64,000 nt of DNA from assembly GCF_013185915.1 (NCBI RefSeq), contig NZ_JAAZUH010000002.1, positions 496,001 to 560,000 of the forward strand, given 5' to 3'. The DNA comes from Stenotrophomonas bentonitica. GTDB taxonomy: Bacteria > Pseudomonadota > Gammaproteobacteria > Xanthomonadales > Xanthomonadaceae. Positions 46,478 through 54,584 of this stretch are shown here, piece after piece; the first letter of the stretch is position 1, and each line of letters opens with the position of its first letter. The notes beneath the pieces are model-generated. The model was given only the letters and a program-made list of their open reading frames with translations. It was not told the origin of the DNA and ran no database searches. The translations under genes and the position numbers were made by a program.

Positions 46478-49117
46478 ATGCTGCCGGCGAGCCCGACCCT
46501 GGACGCGCCGGCCGACGCCGTCGCCGACCCCGAGTGGGCGGCGGAGGCCCGCCAGACCCTGCAGCAGGCGGACGCGCGCCTGTACCGCCGCTTCGACCAG
46601 GGCGACAACATCGAGCGCCTGCTGGCGCTGCGTGCGCGTGCGGCCGACCACCTGATCCGCCTGGCGTGGCAGCGCTGCATTCCGGCCGACGCCGGGCTGG
46701 CGCTGTTCGCGGTGGGCGGCTATGGCCGCGGCGAACTGTTCCCGCGCTCGGACATCGACCTGCTGGTATTCGGCCCGACGCAGGCGCAGCGCACCCATGA
46801 AACGGCCCTGGCGCGCCTGTTCGCGCTGCTCTGGGACTGCGGCCTGCCGGTCAGCCACGCGGTGCGTTCGGCGCACGAATGCGTGCAGGCCAGTGCCGAC
46901 CAGACCGTGCTCACCGCGCTGATCGAATCGCGCCCGCTGGTGGCCGACGACGCCGCCCGCCAGGCGCTGAAGCAGGCGGTCAACAGCGACGGCCTGTGGC
47001 CGCCGCGCGAGTTCTTCCTGGCCAAGCGCGACGAGCTGCTGGCGCGCCACCAGCGCTTCGGCGACACCGCCGACAACCTGGAGCCGGACATCAAGGACGG
47101 CCCCGGCGGCCTGCGCGACCTCAACACCCTGGGCTGGATGGCGCTGCGCGCGTTCGGCGTGCGCGAACTGGAAGCACTGGTCGGCCTGGGCCACCTGGGC
47201 GCGGACGAAGCGGTGGCCCTGCGCCGCGAGCGCTGCGCGCTGGCGCAGCTGCGCTTCGGACTGCACCTGGTCGCCAACCGCCCGGAAGAGCGCCTGCGCT
47301 TCGACTACCAGAAGACCCTGGCCGCGCGGCTGGGCTTCGTCGACGACGTGGAAAGCCTGGCGGTCGAAAAAATGATGCAGGGCTTCTACCGCAGCGCCAC
47401 CGTAGTGCGGCGGATCAGCGACCGGCTGCTGCAGCGGTTCGAGGAGCAGTTCGACGGCGAAGCCGTGCCCGAGCCGGTCAGCGTGGGCTTCTCGCTGCGC
47501 CGTGGCTACCTGGCCGCGAATGATCCGCGGTGGCCGCAGGGCGACATCGAACAGGTGTTCGCGCTGTTTTCCAGCTGGGCATATAACCCCGACGTGCGCG
47601 GCCTGCATTCGCTGACCGCGCGCGCGCTGGCCGAATCGCTGGGCGAGCTGCCGGCGTACACCGACGCCAGCCCTGCCGCACGCGAACAGTTCATGGCCCT
47701 GCTGCGCAGCCCGCGCGCGGTCGACACGCTGGCGCGCATGGCGCGGCTGGGCGTGCTGGGGCAGTGGATTCCCGCGTTCGCGCAGGTGTCCGGGCGCATG
47801 CAGTTCGACCTGTTCCATGTGTACACCGTGGACCAGCACACGCTGATGGTCCTGCGCAACATGGGCCTGTTCGCGACCAGCCGCGCCGACGAGCGTTTCT
47901 CGATCGCGCATGAAGTCTGGCCGCGCCTGCGCAAACCGGAACTGTTGCTGCTGGCCGGGCTGTTCCATGACATTGCCAAGGGCCGGGGCGGCGACCATTC
48001 CGAACTGGGCGCGGTCGACGCGCGCGCGTTCTGCCAGGCGCACGGACTGGGCAGCTCGGACACCGAACTGGTGGCCTGGCTGGTCGAGCAGCACCTGCGC
48101 ATGTCGGTCACCGCGCAGAAGCAGGACATCTCCGACCCGGACGTGATCCACCGATTCGCCACCCTGGTAGGCAGCCGCGACCGGCTCGATTACCTGTACC
48201 TGCTGACCTGCGCCGACATCGCCGGGACCAGCCCCAAGCTGTGGAATACCTGGAAGGACCGGCTGCTGGCCGACCTGTACTTCGCCGCGCGCCGTGCGCT
48301 GCGCGACGGACTGGAAAACCAGATGCCGGCCGCCGAACGCGTGCTCGAGGCGCGCGAAACGGTGCGCGCGCTGGTGCGCGAACGCGGCTATGACGACGCC
48401 ACCATCGACCGCCAGTTCACCGTGATGCCGGACGAGAGCTTCATCCGCCTGCGCCCGGAGCAGCTGGCCTGGCAGGCGGCGGCGCTGGTACCGGTCAAGC
48501 AGGGCCAGACCCTGGTCAAGGTCCGCCGGATCAACGCCGACGACGATGCGCTGGAAGTGTTCGTGCATTCGCCGGACCGCGACGGCCTGTTCGCCGCGAT
48601 CGTGATGACCCTGGACCGCAAGGGCTACGGCATCCATCGCGCGCGCGTGCTGGACGGCCCGGTCGACACCATTTTCGATACCTTCGAAGTCACCCCGGCC
48701 GACAGCTTCGCCGACGGCGACGCGCCGCGCCTGGAAGCGGCCCTGCGCGACGCGCTGGCCGGCGACCTGGCCCAGCTGCGCCCCTCGCGCCGGGTGGTGC
48801 CGCGCCAGCTGCGCCACTTCCGCTTCGCCCCGCGCATCGAATTCCGCGATGCCAACGACAACGACACCGGCGGCACCCGTTTCAGCCTGGTCGCGCCCGA
48901 CCGCCCCGGGCTGCTGGCCGATGTCGCCTTCGTGCTGCGCAACCAGGGCCTGCGCGTGCACGACGCGCGCATCGCCACGTTCGGCGAGCGCGCCGAAGAC
49001 ATGTTCGTGATCAGCGATGAACACGACCGCCCCCTTACCGAAACCGCCAGGCAGCAGCTGCGCGACGCGATGCTGGCCTGCCTGGACCCTGATCGAAAAG
49101 CCGGAGACCCCCACTGA
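46478..49117 (+). CDS. glnD: Bifunctional PII uridylyltransferase/uridylyl-removing enzyme
   Basis: An 879-residue glutamine sensor. A nucleotidyltransferase domain with [17 protein letters not shown] near 76-94 adds UMP to PII. A central HD domain with [15 protein letters not shown] near 497 removes it, and two C-terminal ACT domains (about 690-760 and 800-870) bind glutamine. It controls nitrogen assimilation through GlnB/GlnK. Start ATG at 46478, 3 bases after map. Stop overlaps dapD in TGATG. Confidence 0.96.
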   Translation: MLPASPTLDAPADAVADPEWAAEARQTLQQADARLYRRFDQGDNIERLLALRARAADHLIRLAWQRCIPADAGLALFAVGGYGRGELFPRSDIDLLVFGPTQAQRTHETALARLFALLWDCGLPVSHAVRSAHECVQASADQTVLTALIESRPLVADDAARQALKQAVNSDGLWPPREFFLAKRDELLARHQRFGDTADNLEPDIKDGPGGLRDLNTLGWMALRAFGVRELEALVGLGHLGADEAVALRRERCALAQLRFGLHLVANRPEERLRFDYQKTLAARLGFVDDVESLAVEKMMQGFYRSATVVRRISDRLLQRFEEQFDGEAVPEPVSVGFSLRRGYLAANDPRWPQGDIEQVFALFSSWAYNPDVRGLHSLTARALAESLGELPAYTDASPAAREQFMALLRSPRAVDTLARMARLGVLGQWIPAFAQVSGRMQFDLFHVYTVDQHTLMVLRNMGLFATSRADERFSIAHEVWPRLRKPELLLLAGLFHDIAKGRGGDHSELGAVDARAFCQAHGLGSSDTELVAWLVEQHLRMSVTAQKQDISDPDVIHRFATLVGSRDRLDYLYLLTCADIAGTSPKLWNTWKDRLLADLYFAARRALRDGLENQMPAAERVLEARETVRALVRERGYDDATIDRQFTVMPDESFIRLRPEQLAWQAAALVPVKQGQTLVKVRRINADDDALEVFVHSPDRDGLFAAIVMTLDRKGYGIHRARVLDGPVDTIFDTFEVTPADSFADGDAPRLEAALRDALAGDLAQLRPSRRVVPRQLRHFRFAPRIEFRDANDNDTGGTRFSLVAPDRPGLLADVAFVLRNQGLRVHDARIATFGERAEDMFVISDEHDRPLTETARQQLRDAMLACLDPDRKAGDPH

Positions 49118-50157
49118 TGGCCACCAAGCCTGCCAAGAAGACTGCCGCGAAGACTGCGGCGGCCCCGAAGACTGCTGCGAAGAAGACCGCGCCGGTCGCG
49201 AAGAAGGCCGCCGTGGCAAAGAAGGCACCGGCGAAGAAGACGGCCGCCAGCAGCGCTGCGGAAACTGCGGCCAAGCGCGCCGAGACCATCGCCCGCAAGT
49301 CGCTGCGCAAGCCGGCCACGCCGGGCGTGGAAGAGCTCAAGTTCGGCATCGAAAGCGCGTTCGAGCGCCGTGCCACGCTGACCCTGCATGAGATCGAAGG
49401 CTCGACCAAGCCGCTGGTCGGGCGCGTCATCGATGGCCTGGAAACCGGCGAATTCCGCGTGGCCGAACCCGACGGCCATGGCGGCTGGAAGGTCAACGAG
49501 TGGCTGAAGAAGGCGGTGCTGCTGTACTTCCGCGTTAACGACATGGCGGTGGTGGATGCGCGTCCGGCGCCGTTCTGGGACAAGGTCGAGTCGCGCTTCG
49601 CCGGCTTCGACGAGGCGAAGTTCCGCCGTGCCGGCGTGCGCGTAGTGCCCGGTGCGATCGCGCGCCGTGGCAGCTACTTCGGCAAGGACGTGGTGCTGAT
49701 GCCGAGCTTCACCAACATCGGCGCCTACGTGGGCGAAGGCACCATGGTCGACACCTGGGCCACGGTGGGTTCGTGCGCGCAGATCGGCAAGCATTGCCAC
49801 CTGTCCGGCGGTGCCGGCATCGGCGGCGTGCTCGAACCGCTGCAGGCCAGCCCGACCATCATCGAAGACCATTGCTTCATCGGCGCCCGTTCGGAAGTGG
49901 TGGAAGGCTTCGTGGTCGGCCACCACAGCGTGATCGGCATGGGCGTGTTCCTGGGCCAGAGTACCCGCGTGTACAACCGCGCCACCGGCGAGATCAGCTA
50001 CGGTTCGGTGCCGCCGTACAGCGTGGTGGTGTCCGGCCAGCTGCCGTCCAAGGACGGCTCGCACTCGCTGTACTGTGCGGTGATCGTCAAGCAGGTCGAC
50101 GCCAAGACCCGCAGCAAGACCAGCGTCAACGAACTGCTGCGCGGCCTGGCCGACTGA
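49117..50157 (+). CDS. dapD: Tetrahydrodipicolinate N-succinyltransferase with histone-like N-terminal extension
   Basis: A 346-residue protein. Residues about 70-346 match the E. coli-type DapD (274 residues): [41 protein letters not shown] and [11 protein letters not shown], with left-handed beta-helix repeats. It succinylates tetrahydrodipicolinate in lysine and diaminopimelate synthesis. Residues 1-69 are an extra Lys/Ala/Thr tract (repeats like KKTAAK and AKKAP), strongly basic and histone H1-like. The start overlaps the glnD stop, and the extension is in frame from that ATG, so it is probably translated. Confidence 0.95.
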   Translation: MATKPAKKTAAKTAAAPKTAAKKTAPVAKKAAVAKKAPAKKTAASSAAETAAKRAETIARKSLRKPATPGVEELKFGIESAFERRATLTLHEIEGSTKPLVGRVIDGLETGEFRVAEPDGHGGWKVNEWLKKAVLLYFRVNDMAVVDARPAPFWDKVESRFAGFDEAKFRRAGVRVVPGAIARRGSYFGKDVVLMPSFTNIGAYVGEGTMVDTWATVGSCAQIGKHCHLSGGAGIGGVLEPLQASPTIIEDHCFIGARSEVVEGFVVGHHSVIGMGVFLGQSTRVYNRATGEISYGSVPPYSVVVSGQLPSKDGSHSLYCAVIVKQVDAKTRSKTSVNELLRGLAD

Positions 50158-50315
50158 TCCAGTGACGCAATCGGGGCATCGCAACGATGCCCCGTGACGC
50201 TTCTGCCACGCGCAACGCGTTGGCTTCGCAAACCGCGTCACAGCTTGAACCGTCCATCGTCCCGGCACCGCCGGGGCGTGGCTATGCTGCCGTTTTCCTG
50301 GCAGAAGGGCCTCGC

Positions 50316-51983
50316 ATGGAAAACGTCGGCAACGCCGTCCCGGTCATCTCCTATCTTCCAGTTCCGTCCGTGATTCCTGCCGCAACCACGGCGCACGGCG
50401 TGGCGACGCCCGACAGGGTGTACAACGCGCAGGGATTCCAAGGCATGCCGCCGGTGCCCATGGGCGAGCATTGCGTACGCCTGAGCGACGCCGACCATAT
50501 CGTCTCGGCACTGTACAAAAAAATCGTCAAGACCGGCCTGCTGGTCAATGAAAACGCCGACCTGTCCGGCATCGGTGCGGACCTGGGCACGCTGAGCGCC
50601 GTACTTGCGGCCAGTGTCTTTCCAAGCGACAGCGACGATCCGCAGCGGGTGTCCAACATCTATCTGGGAAAAGCACTCAAAATCCTGTGCCAGCTGGTAC
50701 GCAGGAGCGGCACGCTACCCTTCGACAGCCGGCAGCTGCAGCGTGCAGGAAACCGTGCCATCGCAGCGATCCGCGCGCGCCAGGACTTCACCCTGGAAAA
50801 CCTCAGCGTGATCATGTTCCACCTCGGCGAGCTGATCAATCACCGGCCATTGCAGGAAAGCTGCAGCCACACCATTACCAGGCACCTGCAGCCGATCTTC
50901 GAGGCCAAGCTGGCCCAGTTGCCGGCGCACGCGGTGACCGGCACCTGCCTCGCGTTCGGCCTGGTCAGCACGCTGCGCGCCTCTGAGCATCAGATGGTGC
51001 GCCCGGTGGACGGCGTGCTGCCGCGACCGGCGGCAGACAGCCTGCTGCTGCGGGTGCCGGAGCTGCTCCAGAAGCAGCCCAACCAGTTGCTCAGCTGGGA
51101 AAGCCGCACGCTGGCGCTGGTCGCCCGCTACGGTGTGCAGTACCTGCGCCGACTCGGACCGCTAGGTGCCAGTCGGCGTTGCAAAGTGGGGGTGGACATA
51201 CTGGAGCTCAATGCAGCGTACGCGCTCAAGCCGATCATCGAAGAAGCACGCGTGCCCTCGCGCGGCGTGTGGGACCAGCGCAACTGCGAATTCCACGGGT
51301 TCGGTGAGGAGCGCAACCTGCGCGAGGACCTGGCCTACAGCTCGAAGTACTACTGCGAATGGCTAGGCAAACAGAAGGAACGGGTACAGGCCCGCCTGGC
51401 GCTGCAGGAAGCGGTACGTGGGCCGTTGCCCGACAACCCGCACGACGGGCGCAGATTTTCCGAGGTAGTGCGTGCCGGCATTGCGGTCGCGCCGGCTGCA
51501 ACGACCCCTGCCGCGAGCGCAGCTGCGACGCAGGCGGCCTACCTGGGGCGGCCGCTGTCGGCCGAGGCCGAGCCATGGGGCCCGCCTACCGAGCTGGTTG
51601 CCTTCACCCAGGCGGCGAACGAGTTGATCGTGCTGGGTGGCGCCGCCGACCGTAGGGATCGACAGGAGGCCATCAGCGCGACCAATTCCCTGATCGTGGC
51701 GGTCCTGTCGGGGCGGATCACGCTGGATGGCGCCTCGCGCGTGCAACTGTTGCTGGACATGGACAGCGTGTGCCTGCAGCTGCATCTGGCCGATCCGATC
51801 TACGCGCCGCAGTATGGGTTGCAGCTGTCGGGCATGCGCAGTTTCATGGTCGCGCAGCTGAACCAGCTGGTCGACCGCAACGGGCGACCCCTGGTGGGAG
51901 GGAAGCTGGGGTTCGAAATCTGCCTGGCGAGCTGGCAGCGCACGCTGCTGGGCAAGCTCAATGACCATAATGCAGCGACCTGA
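50316..51983 (+). CDS. Unrecognised 555-residue protein, possible helical-repeat protein
   Basis: I do not recognise this family. No signal peptide or membrane helix is visible. Residues about 60-330 are strongly helical, and some segments (DFTLENLSVIMFHLGELI; QLLSWESRTLALVARYGVQY) resemble the roughly 38-residue helical repeats of octotricopeptide-like and some plant-pathogen effector proteins. That is a tentative likeness. A Pro/Ala-rich linker (about 410-460) and a second helical domain follow. The start is the ATG at 50316, with AGAAGGG upstream; the frame start at 50187 lacks a ribosome site. It interrupts the usual run dapD-(ArsC-like)-dapE, and both neighbours are otherwise adjacent housekeeping genes. 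Confidence 0.7.
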   Translation: MENVGNAVPVISYLPVPSVIPAATTAHGVATPDRVYNAQGFQGMPPVPMGEHCVRLSDADHIVSALYKKIVKTGLLVNENADLSGIGADLGTLSAVLAASVFPSDSDDPQRVSNIYLGKALKILCQLVRRSGTLPFDSRQLQRAGNRAIAAIRARQDFTLENLSVIMFHLGELINHRPLQESCSHTITRHLQPIFEAKLAQLPAHAVTGTCLAFGLVSTLRASEHQMVRPVDGVLPRPAADSLLLRVPELLQKQPNQLLSWESRTLALVARYGVQYLRRLGPLGASRRCKVGVDILELNAAYALKPIIEEARVPSRGVWDQRNCEFHGFGEERNLREDLAYSSKYYCEWLGKQKERVQARLALQEAVRGPLPDNPHDGRRFSEVVRAGIAVAPAATTPAASAAATQAAYLGRPLSAEAEPWGPPTELVAFTQAANELIVLGGAADRRDRQEAISATNSLIVAVLSGRITLDGASRVQLLLDMDSVCLQLHLADPIYAPQYGLQLSGMRSFMVAQLNQLVDRNGRPLVGGKLGFEICLASWQRTLLGKLNDHNAAT

Positions 51984-52017
51984 TCAGGCATGCGCCGAAG
52001 CAGCTGCCAGCCGGGGC

Positions 52018-52074
52018 TATACTCGGGCGCACTGCGCGTCCGCTGCCCTCACCATGAGTACCTGTCAGCAATGA
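52018..52074 (+). promoter_or_regulatory. Candidate promoter and six-codon upstream frame before the ArsC-like gene
   Basis: TATACT at 52018-52023 is a good -10 after the unknown gene's stop. A tiny frame encoding MSTCQQ (52054-52074) ends in a TGA that overlaps the ArsC-like ATG. It could couple translation; it may equally be chance. Confidence 0.35.
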
Positions 52075-52433
52075 CCACCACCGTTTACGGCCTCAAGAAC
52101 TGCGACACCTGCAAGAAGTCCACCAAGTGGCTCGACCGCTTCCAGGTGGCGTACACCTTCGTCGATTACCGTGAGCAGAAGCCCAGCCCGGAAACGCTGG
52201 TCGACTGGGCGGCGCAGGCCGGTGGCTTCGCGGCGCTGGTGAACCGGTCGTCGACCACCTGGCGGCAGCTGCCGGAGAACCGCAAGGCGGCAGCGTCGGA
52301 CGCGGAATGGAAGCTGCTGCTGCGCGAGCATCCGCAGCTGATCAAGCGGCCGGTAGTGGTCACCGACGATGGGGTGATGAGCCAGGGTTTCTCCGACAAC
52401 GGTTTCAAGCAGCGTTTCGGAGTGGGTGCATGA
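52071..52433 (+). CDS. ArsC/YffB-like thioredoxin-fold reductase
   Basis: A 120-residue protein of the ArsC family, YffB/Spx-like branch. The redox motif C11-D-T-C14 in [11 protein letters not shown] opens the thioredoxin fold, and IKRPVVV is the cis-proline region. Family members are glutathione- or thioredoxin-linked reductases; arsenate reduction is not implied. It commonly precedes dapE in this family, as here, where the stop overlaps the dapE start (ATGA at 52430-52433). Confidence 0.88.
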   Translation: MTTTVYGLKNCDTCKKSTKWLDRFQVAYTFVDYREQKPSPETLVDWAAQAGGFAALVNRSSTTWRQLPENRKAAASDAEWKLLLREHPQLIKRPVVVTDDGVMSQGFSDNGFKQRFGVGA

Positions 52434-53560
52434 ACGACGTCGTTGCGCTGACCTGCGACCTGATCGCGCGTCCCTCGGTCACGCCGGAAGACGCGGGCTG
52501 CCAGGCGCTGTTGGCCGGGCGGCTGGCGCGTGCCGGTTTCGAGTGCGAGCACCTGCGCCTGGGCGAGGTCGACAACCTGTGGGCCACGCACGGGCAGGGT
52601 GCGCCGGTGCTGGTGCTGCTGGGTCACACCGACGTGGTGCCGAGCGGGCCCGTGGAGGCGTGGCGCAGCGATCCGTTCGATCCGCAGATCCGCGATGGCG
52701 TGCTGTACGGGCGCGGCGCGGCGGACATGAAGGGCAGCGTGGCGGCGTTCGTGGTGGCGGCGGAGCAGTTCGTGGCGGCGCATCCCCAGCATGCGGGCAC
52801 GCTGGCGGTGCTGTTGACCAGCGACGAGGAAGGCGACGCGATCGATGGGGTGCGCCGGGTGGCAACGCTGTTCCGGGAGCGCGGCCAGGCGATCGACTGG
52901 TGTATCACTGGTGAGCCGTCGTCGACGGCGGTGCTGGGTGATCTGTTGCGGGTGGGCCGGCGCGGCAGCCTGTCGGCGACGCTGACGGTGCAGGGCGTGC
53001 AGGGCCATGTGGCGTACCCGCACAAGGCGCGTAATCCGATCCACCTGGCGGCGCCGGCGCTGGCGGAGCTGACGGCGCGGGAGTGGGACGAGGGGTATGA
53101 GAGTTTCCCGCCGACCAGCCTGCAGGTGTCGAACATCCATGCGGGCACGGGCGCCAACAACGTGATCCCGGGCGAGCTGCAGGTGTTGTTCAACCTGCGC
53201 TACAACCCGCACTGGAACGCGGACGCGCTGGAGCAGGAGATCTCGGCGCTGCTGGACCGCCACGGGCTGGAATACCGGCTGAAGTGGCACCGCAGCGGCG
53301 AGCCGTTCTACACGCCGGAAGGCACGCTGCGCCAGGTCGCGCGCGAAGTGCTGGGCGAATTCGCCGGCGCGCCGCCGGAAGAGAGCACCGGCGGCGGCAC
53401 CTCGGACGCCCGCTTCATCGCGCCGCTGGGCGCGCAGTGCATCGAAGTGGGCCCGGTCAACGCCAGCATCCACCAGGTGGACGAGAACGTCTCGGTAGCC
53501 GACCTGGAAGCACTCCCCGCGCTCTACCAGCGCCTTATCGAGCGCCTGCTGGCCGGTTGA
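52430..53560 (+). CDS. dapE: Succinyl-diaminopimelate desuccinylase
   Basis: A 376-residue M20 metallohydrolase that removes succinate from N-succinyl-LL-diaminopimelate, acting after DapD and the aminotransferase. Zinc-binding motifs are [19 protein letters not shown] and the catalytic [10 protein letters not shown], with [10 protein letters not shown] near the end. The ATG at 52430 overlaps the ArsC-like stop. Ends the dap segment; followed by a long repeat region before asnB. Confidence 0.96.
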   Translation: MNDVVALTCDLIARPSVTPEDAGCQALLAGRLARAGFECEHLRLGEVDNLWATHGQGAPVLVLLGHTDVVPSGPVEAWRSDPFDPQIRDGVLYGRGAADMKGSVAAFVVAAEQFVAAHPQHAGTLAVLLTSDEEGDAIDGVRRVATLFRERGQAIDWCITGEPSSTAVLGDLLRVGRRGSLSATLTVQGVQGHVAYPHKARNPIHLAAPALAELTAREWDEGYESFPPTSLQVSNIHAGTGANNVIPGELQVLFNLRYNPHWNADALEQEISALLDRHGLEYRLKWHRSGEPFYTPEGTLRQVAREVLGEFAGAPPEESTGGGTSDARFIAPLGAQCIEVGPVNASIHQVDENVSVADLEALPALYQRLIERLLAG

Positions 53561-53579
53561 TTTGATTGCATGGCGTCCG

Positions 53580-53602
53580 GTAGAGCCGGGCTCTGCCCGG
53601 CT
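53580..53602 (+). repeat. SMAG-type REP hairpin
   Basis: GTAGAGCCGGGCTCTGCCC then GGCT, 20 bases after the dapE stop. Heads the composite repeat 53580-54218. Confidence 0.85.
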
Positions 53603-53910
53603 CGCTGTTGGATTCAGGCGAACAGCCTTGGCCTGCGGGGTCTCCCTGGTCAGGGCCGTCGGGTGCGGGTTTGTGGGGGACGCTGCAAGTACGTCCATGT
53701 AAGCTCATCGCCGCTTGCACGTGTGCGCTGTCCTGCGCACACGGCAAGACCGGGGCTGGGCTCCTGCCCAACCCGTCGGGCGCATGCGCCCGACCCATGC
53801 GGCTCGTGCCCCCTCAAACCCACCCCCGCCGACCCTCCGAAAGTGGGTCGCAGGCCATGGGAATAGCCGATGTGTCGACCGACGGTCGACACGAATGCGG
53901 GCTGCGCTCC
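53603..53910 (+). repeat. Long inverted repeat element, copy 4 (forward)
   Basis: Arms at 53653-53682 and 53806-53836; centre TACGTCCATGTAAGCTCATC, a TGTGCGC/GCGCACA hairpin, a GTCGGGCGCA palindrome at 53775-53794, and a GTGTCGACC/GGTCGACAC stem at 53871-53892. Nearly identical to copy 3 over about 210 bases. The annotation-tempting short frames here are the same false ones as in the other copies. Confidence 0.85.
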
Positions 53911-54218
53911 GGTAGGGTTGGTTCCCAAACAACCGCCGTGAACAAATCAACGCCCGGTAACGCCTGACAAGCGAACAAAATCACTGCGTCGGCCACCGGC
54001 CGACGGCGGCGTTTCCCATGGCCACCAACACACCGTCGAGGGGTCGCCGGGTGGGGGGGTACGGGACCGTGAAGGCACATGGATGTGCCGCCCGAGCCTA
54101 ACGGGAGATTTAAGGCGTGTCCCGTACCCCCCCCGCCCGGCGGCCCCAACCAGGAGAGCCGGCAGACGAAGGCTGTTCGCCCAAAACCAACAGCAGCCGG
54201 GCAGGGCCCGGCGGTACG
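53911..54218 (-). repeat. Block C plus long inverted repeat element, copy 6 (reverse)
   Basis: Block C is at 53911-53940, identical in core to 12327-12356. The inverted repeat copy has arms at 54042-54066 and 54119-54147 of the GGGGGGTACGGGAC type and a centre shared with copy 5. It ends in the GTTCGCCCAAAACCAACAGC block and a SMAG-like hairpin at 54196-54218. The 120 bases after it hold the asnB promoter region and otherwise nothing recognisable. Confidence 0.8.
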
Positions 54219-54291
54219 GATCGCATGCAACCCGGAGCAGCCGGGCAGGGCGGGAGGAAGGCAGCCAGAGGGCACGCCCACCCGCGTAGGT

Positions 54292-54334
54292 TGCGACAGC
54301 AACTGTTGCACTCCCCCGGAAACAGCGCTACGGT
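54292..54334 (+). promoter_or_regulatory. Candidate asnB promoter with overlapping dyad
   Basis: TTGCAC at 54306-54311 and TACGGT at 54329-54334 are 17 bases apart, predicting a start at about 54341, the A of the leader peptide ATG. An imperfect dyad, TGCGACAG/CTGTTGCA at 54292-54310, overlaps the -35 and could be an operator. Confidence 0.45.
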
Positions 54335-54340
54335 CGACCC

Positions 54341-54439
54341 ATGTCCTCGCTCCTGGCCACCGCCGTCAACAACACCAACCGCAATAATCTGCGCGCGAAT
54401 AATCGTGCGCGGCCGATGCGGGACTGCGACCAGGGCTAG
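54341..54439 (+). CDS. Asparagine-rich leader peptide of the asnB attenuator
   Basis: A 32-codon frame, ATG at 54341 to TAG at 54437. Asn occupies codons 10, 11, 13, 15, 16, 20 and 21: seven of twelve consecutive codons, using both AAC and AAT, in a genome where Asn is uncommon. Two Asp codons and one Gln follow. No Shine-Dalgarno sequence precedes the ATG, and the likely transcript start coincides with it, so it may be translated leaderless. It stands directly before an intrinsic terminator and asnB. The layout is that of the trp, his and leu leader peptides, here reading asparaginyl-tRNA supply. Translation is inferred, not proven. Confidence 0.85.
   Translation: MSSLLATAVNNTNRNNLRANNRARPMRDCDQG
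54389..54412 (+). promoter_or_regulatory. Leader hairpin with Asn codons in the loop
   Basis: GCGCGCG (54391-54397) pairs with CGTGCGC (54404-54410), allowing one G-U pair, and extends to 54389/54412. The six-base loop AATAAT is Asn codons 20 and 21. It could act as the pause hairpin that synchronises polymerase and ribosome. Confidence 0.55.
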
Positions 54440-54483
54440 AACAAGCAACACACGCCCGGAACCCAGAAAACCCGCATCGGCCG
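54410..54483 (+). promoter_or_regulatory. Antiterminator of the asnB attenuator
   Basis: The 13-mer CGGCCGATGCGGG occurs at 54410-54422, inside the leader frame, and again at 54478-54490 as the terminator's 3' arm. The first copy can therefore pair with 54471-54483, the terminator's 5' arm, forming a 13-bp stem that excludes the terminator. It begins 7 bases after the last Asn codon, so a ribosome stalled on the Asn run leaves most of it free. Confidence 0.75.
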
Positions 54484-54500
54484 ATGCGGGTTTTTTGTTT
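54467..54500 (+). terminator. Attenuator terminator upstream of asnB
   Basis: A 28-base perfect palindrome, AAAACCCGCATCGG and its complement (54467-54494), ending in six T and GTTT. It is 28 bases after the leader stop codon and 85 bases before the asnB ATG, in the sense direction, with no gene between the leader and it. That position is expected for an attenuator rather than a gene-end terminator. Confidence 0.88.
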
Positions 54501-54584
54501 TCCGGGTGCAGGTCAGGCCCGGAATGGGTGGCCGGTCGAATGCAGCCGTTACGTGTATTCCCCCAACCTCAAGGAGCTGTTCCC

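Noticed and set aside
46337..49228. A 963-codon minus-strand frame
   Set aside because: Antisense to glnD; no recognisable motif.
53561..54218. A CRISPR array or tandem repeat
   Set aside because: Repeats are inverted, of unequal length and without regular spacers.
54467..54500. Reading the terminator before asnB as the end of an upstream gene
   Set aside because: No gene other than the Asn-rich leader lies between dapE (about 900 bases away, beyond repeats) and this terminator.
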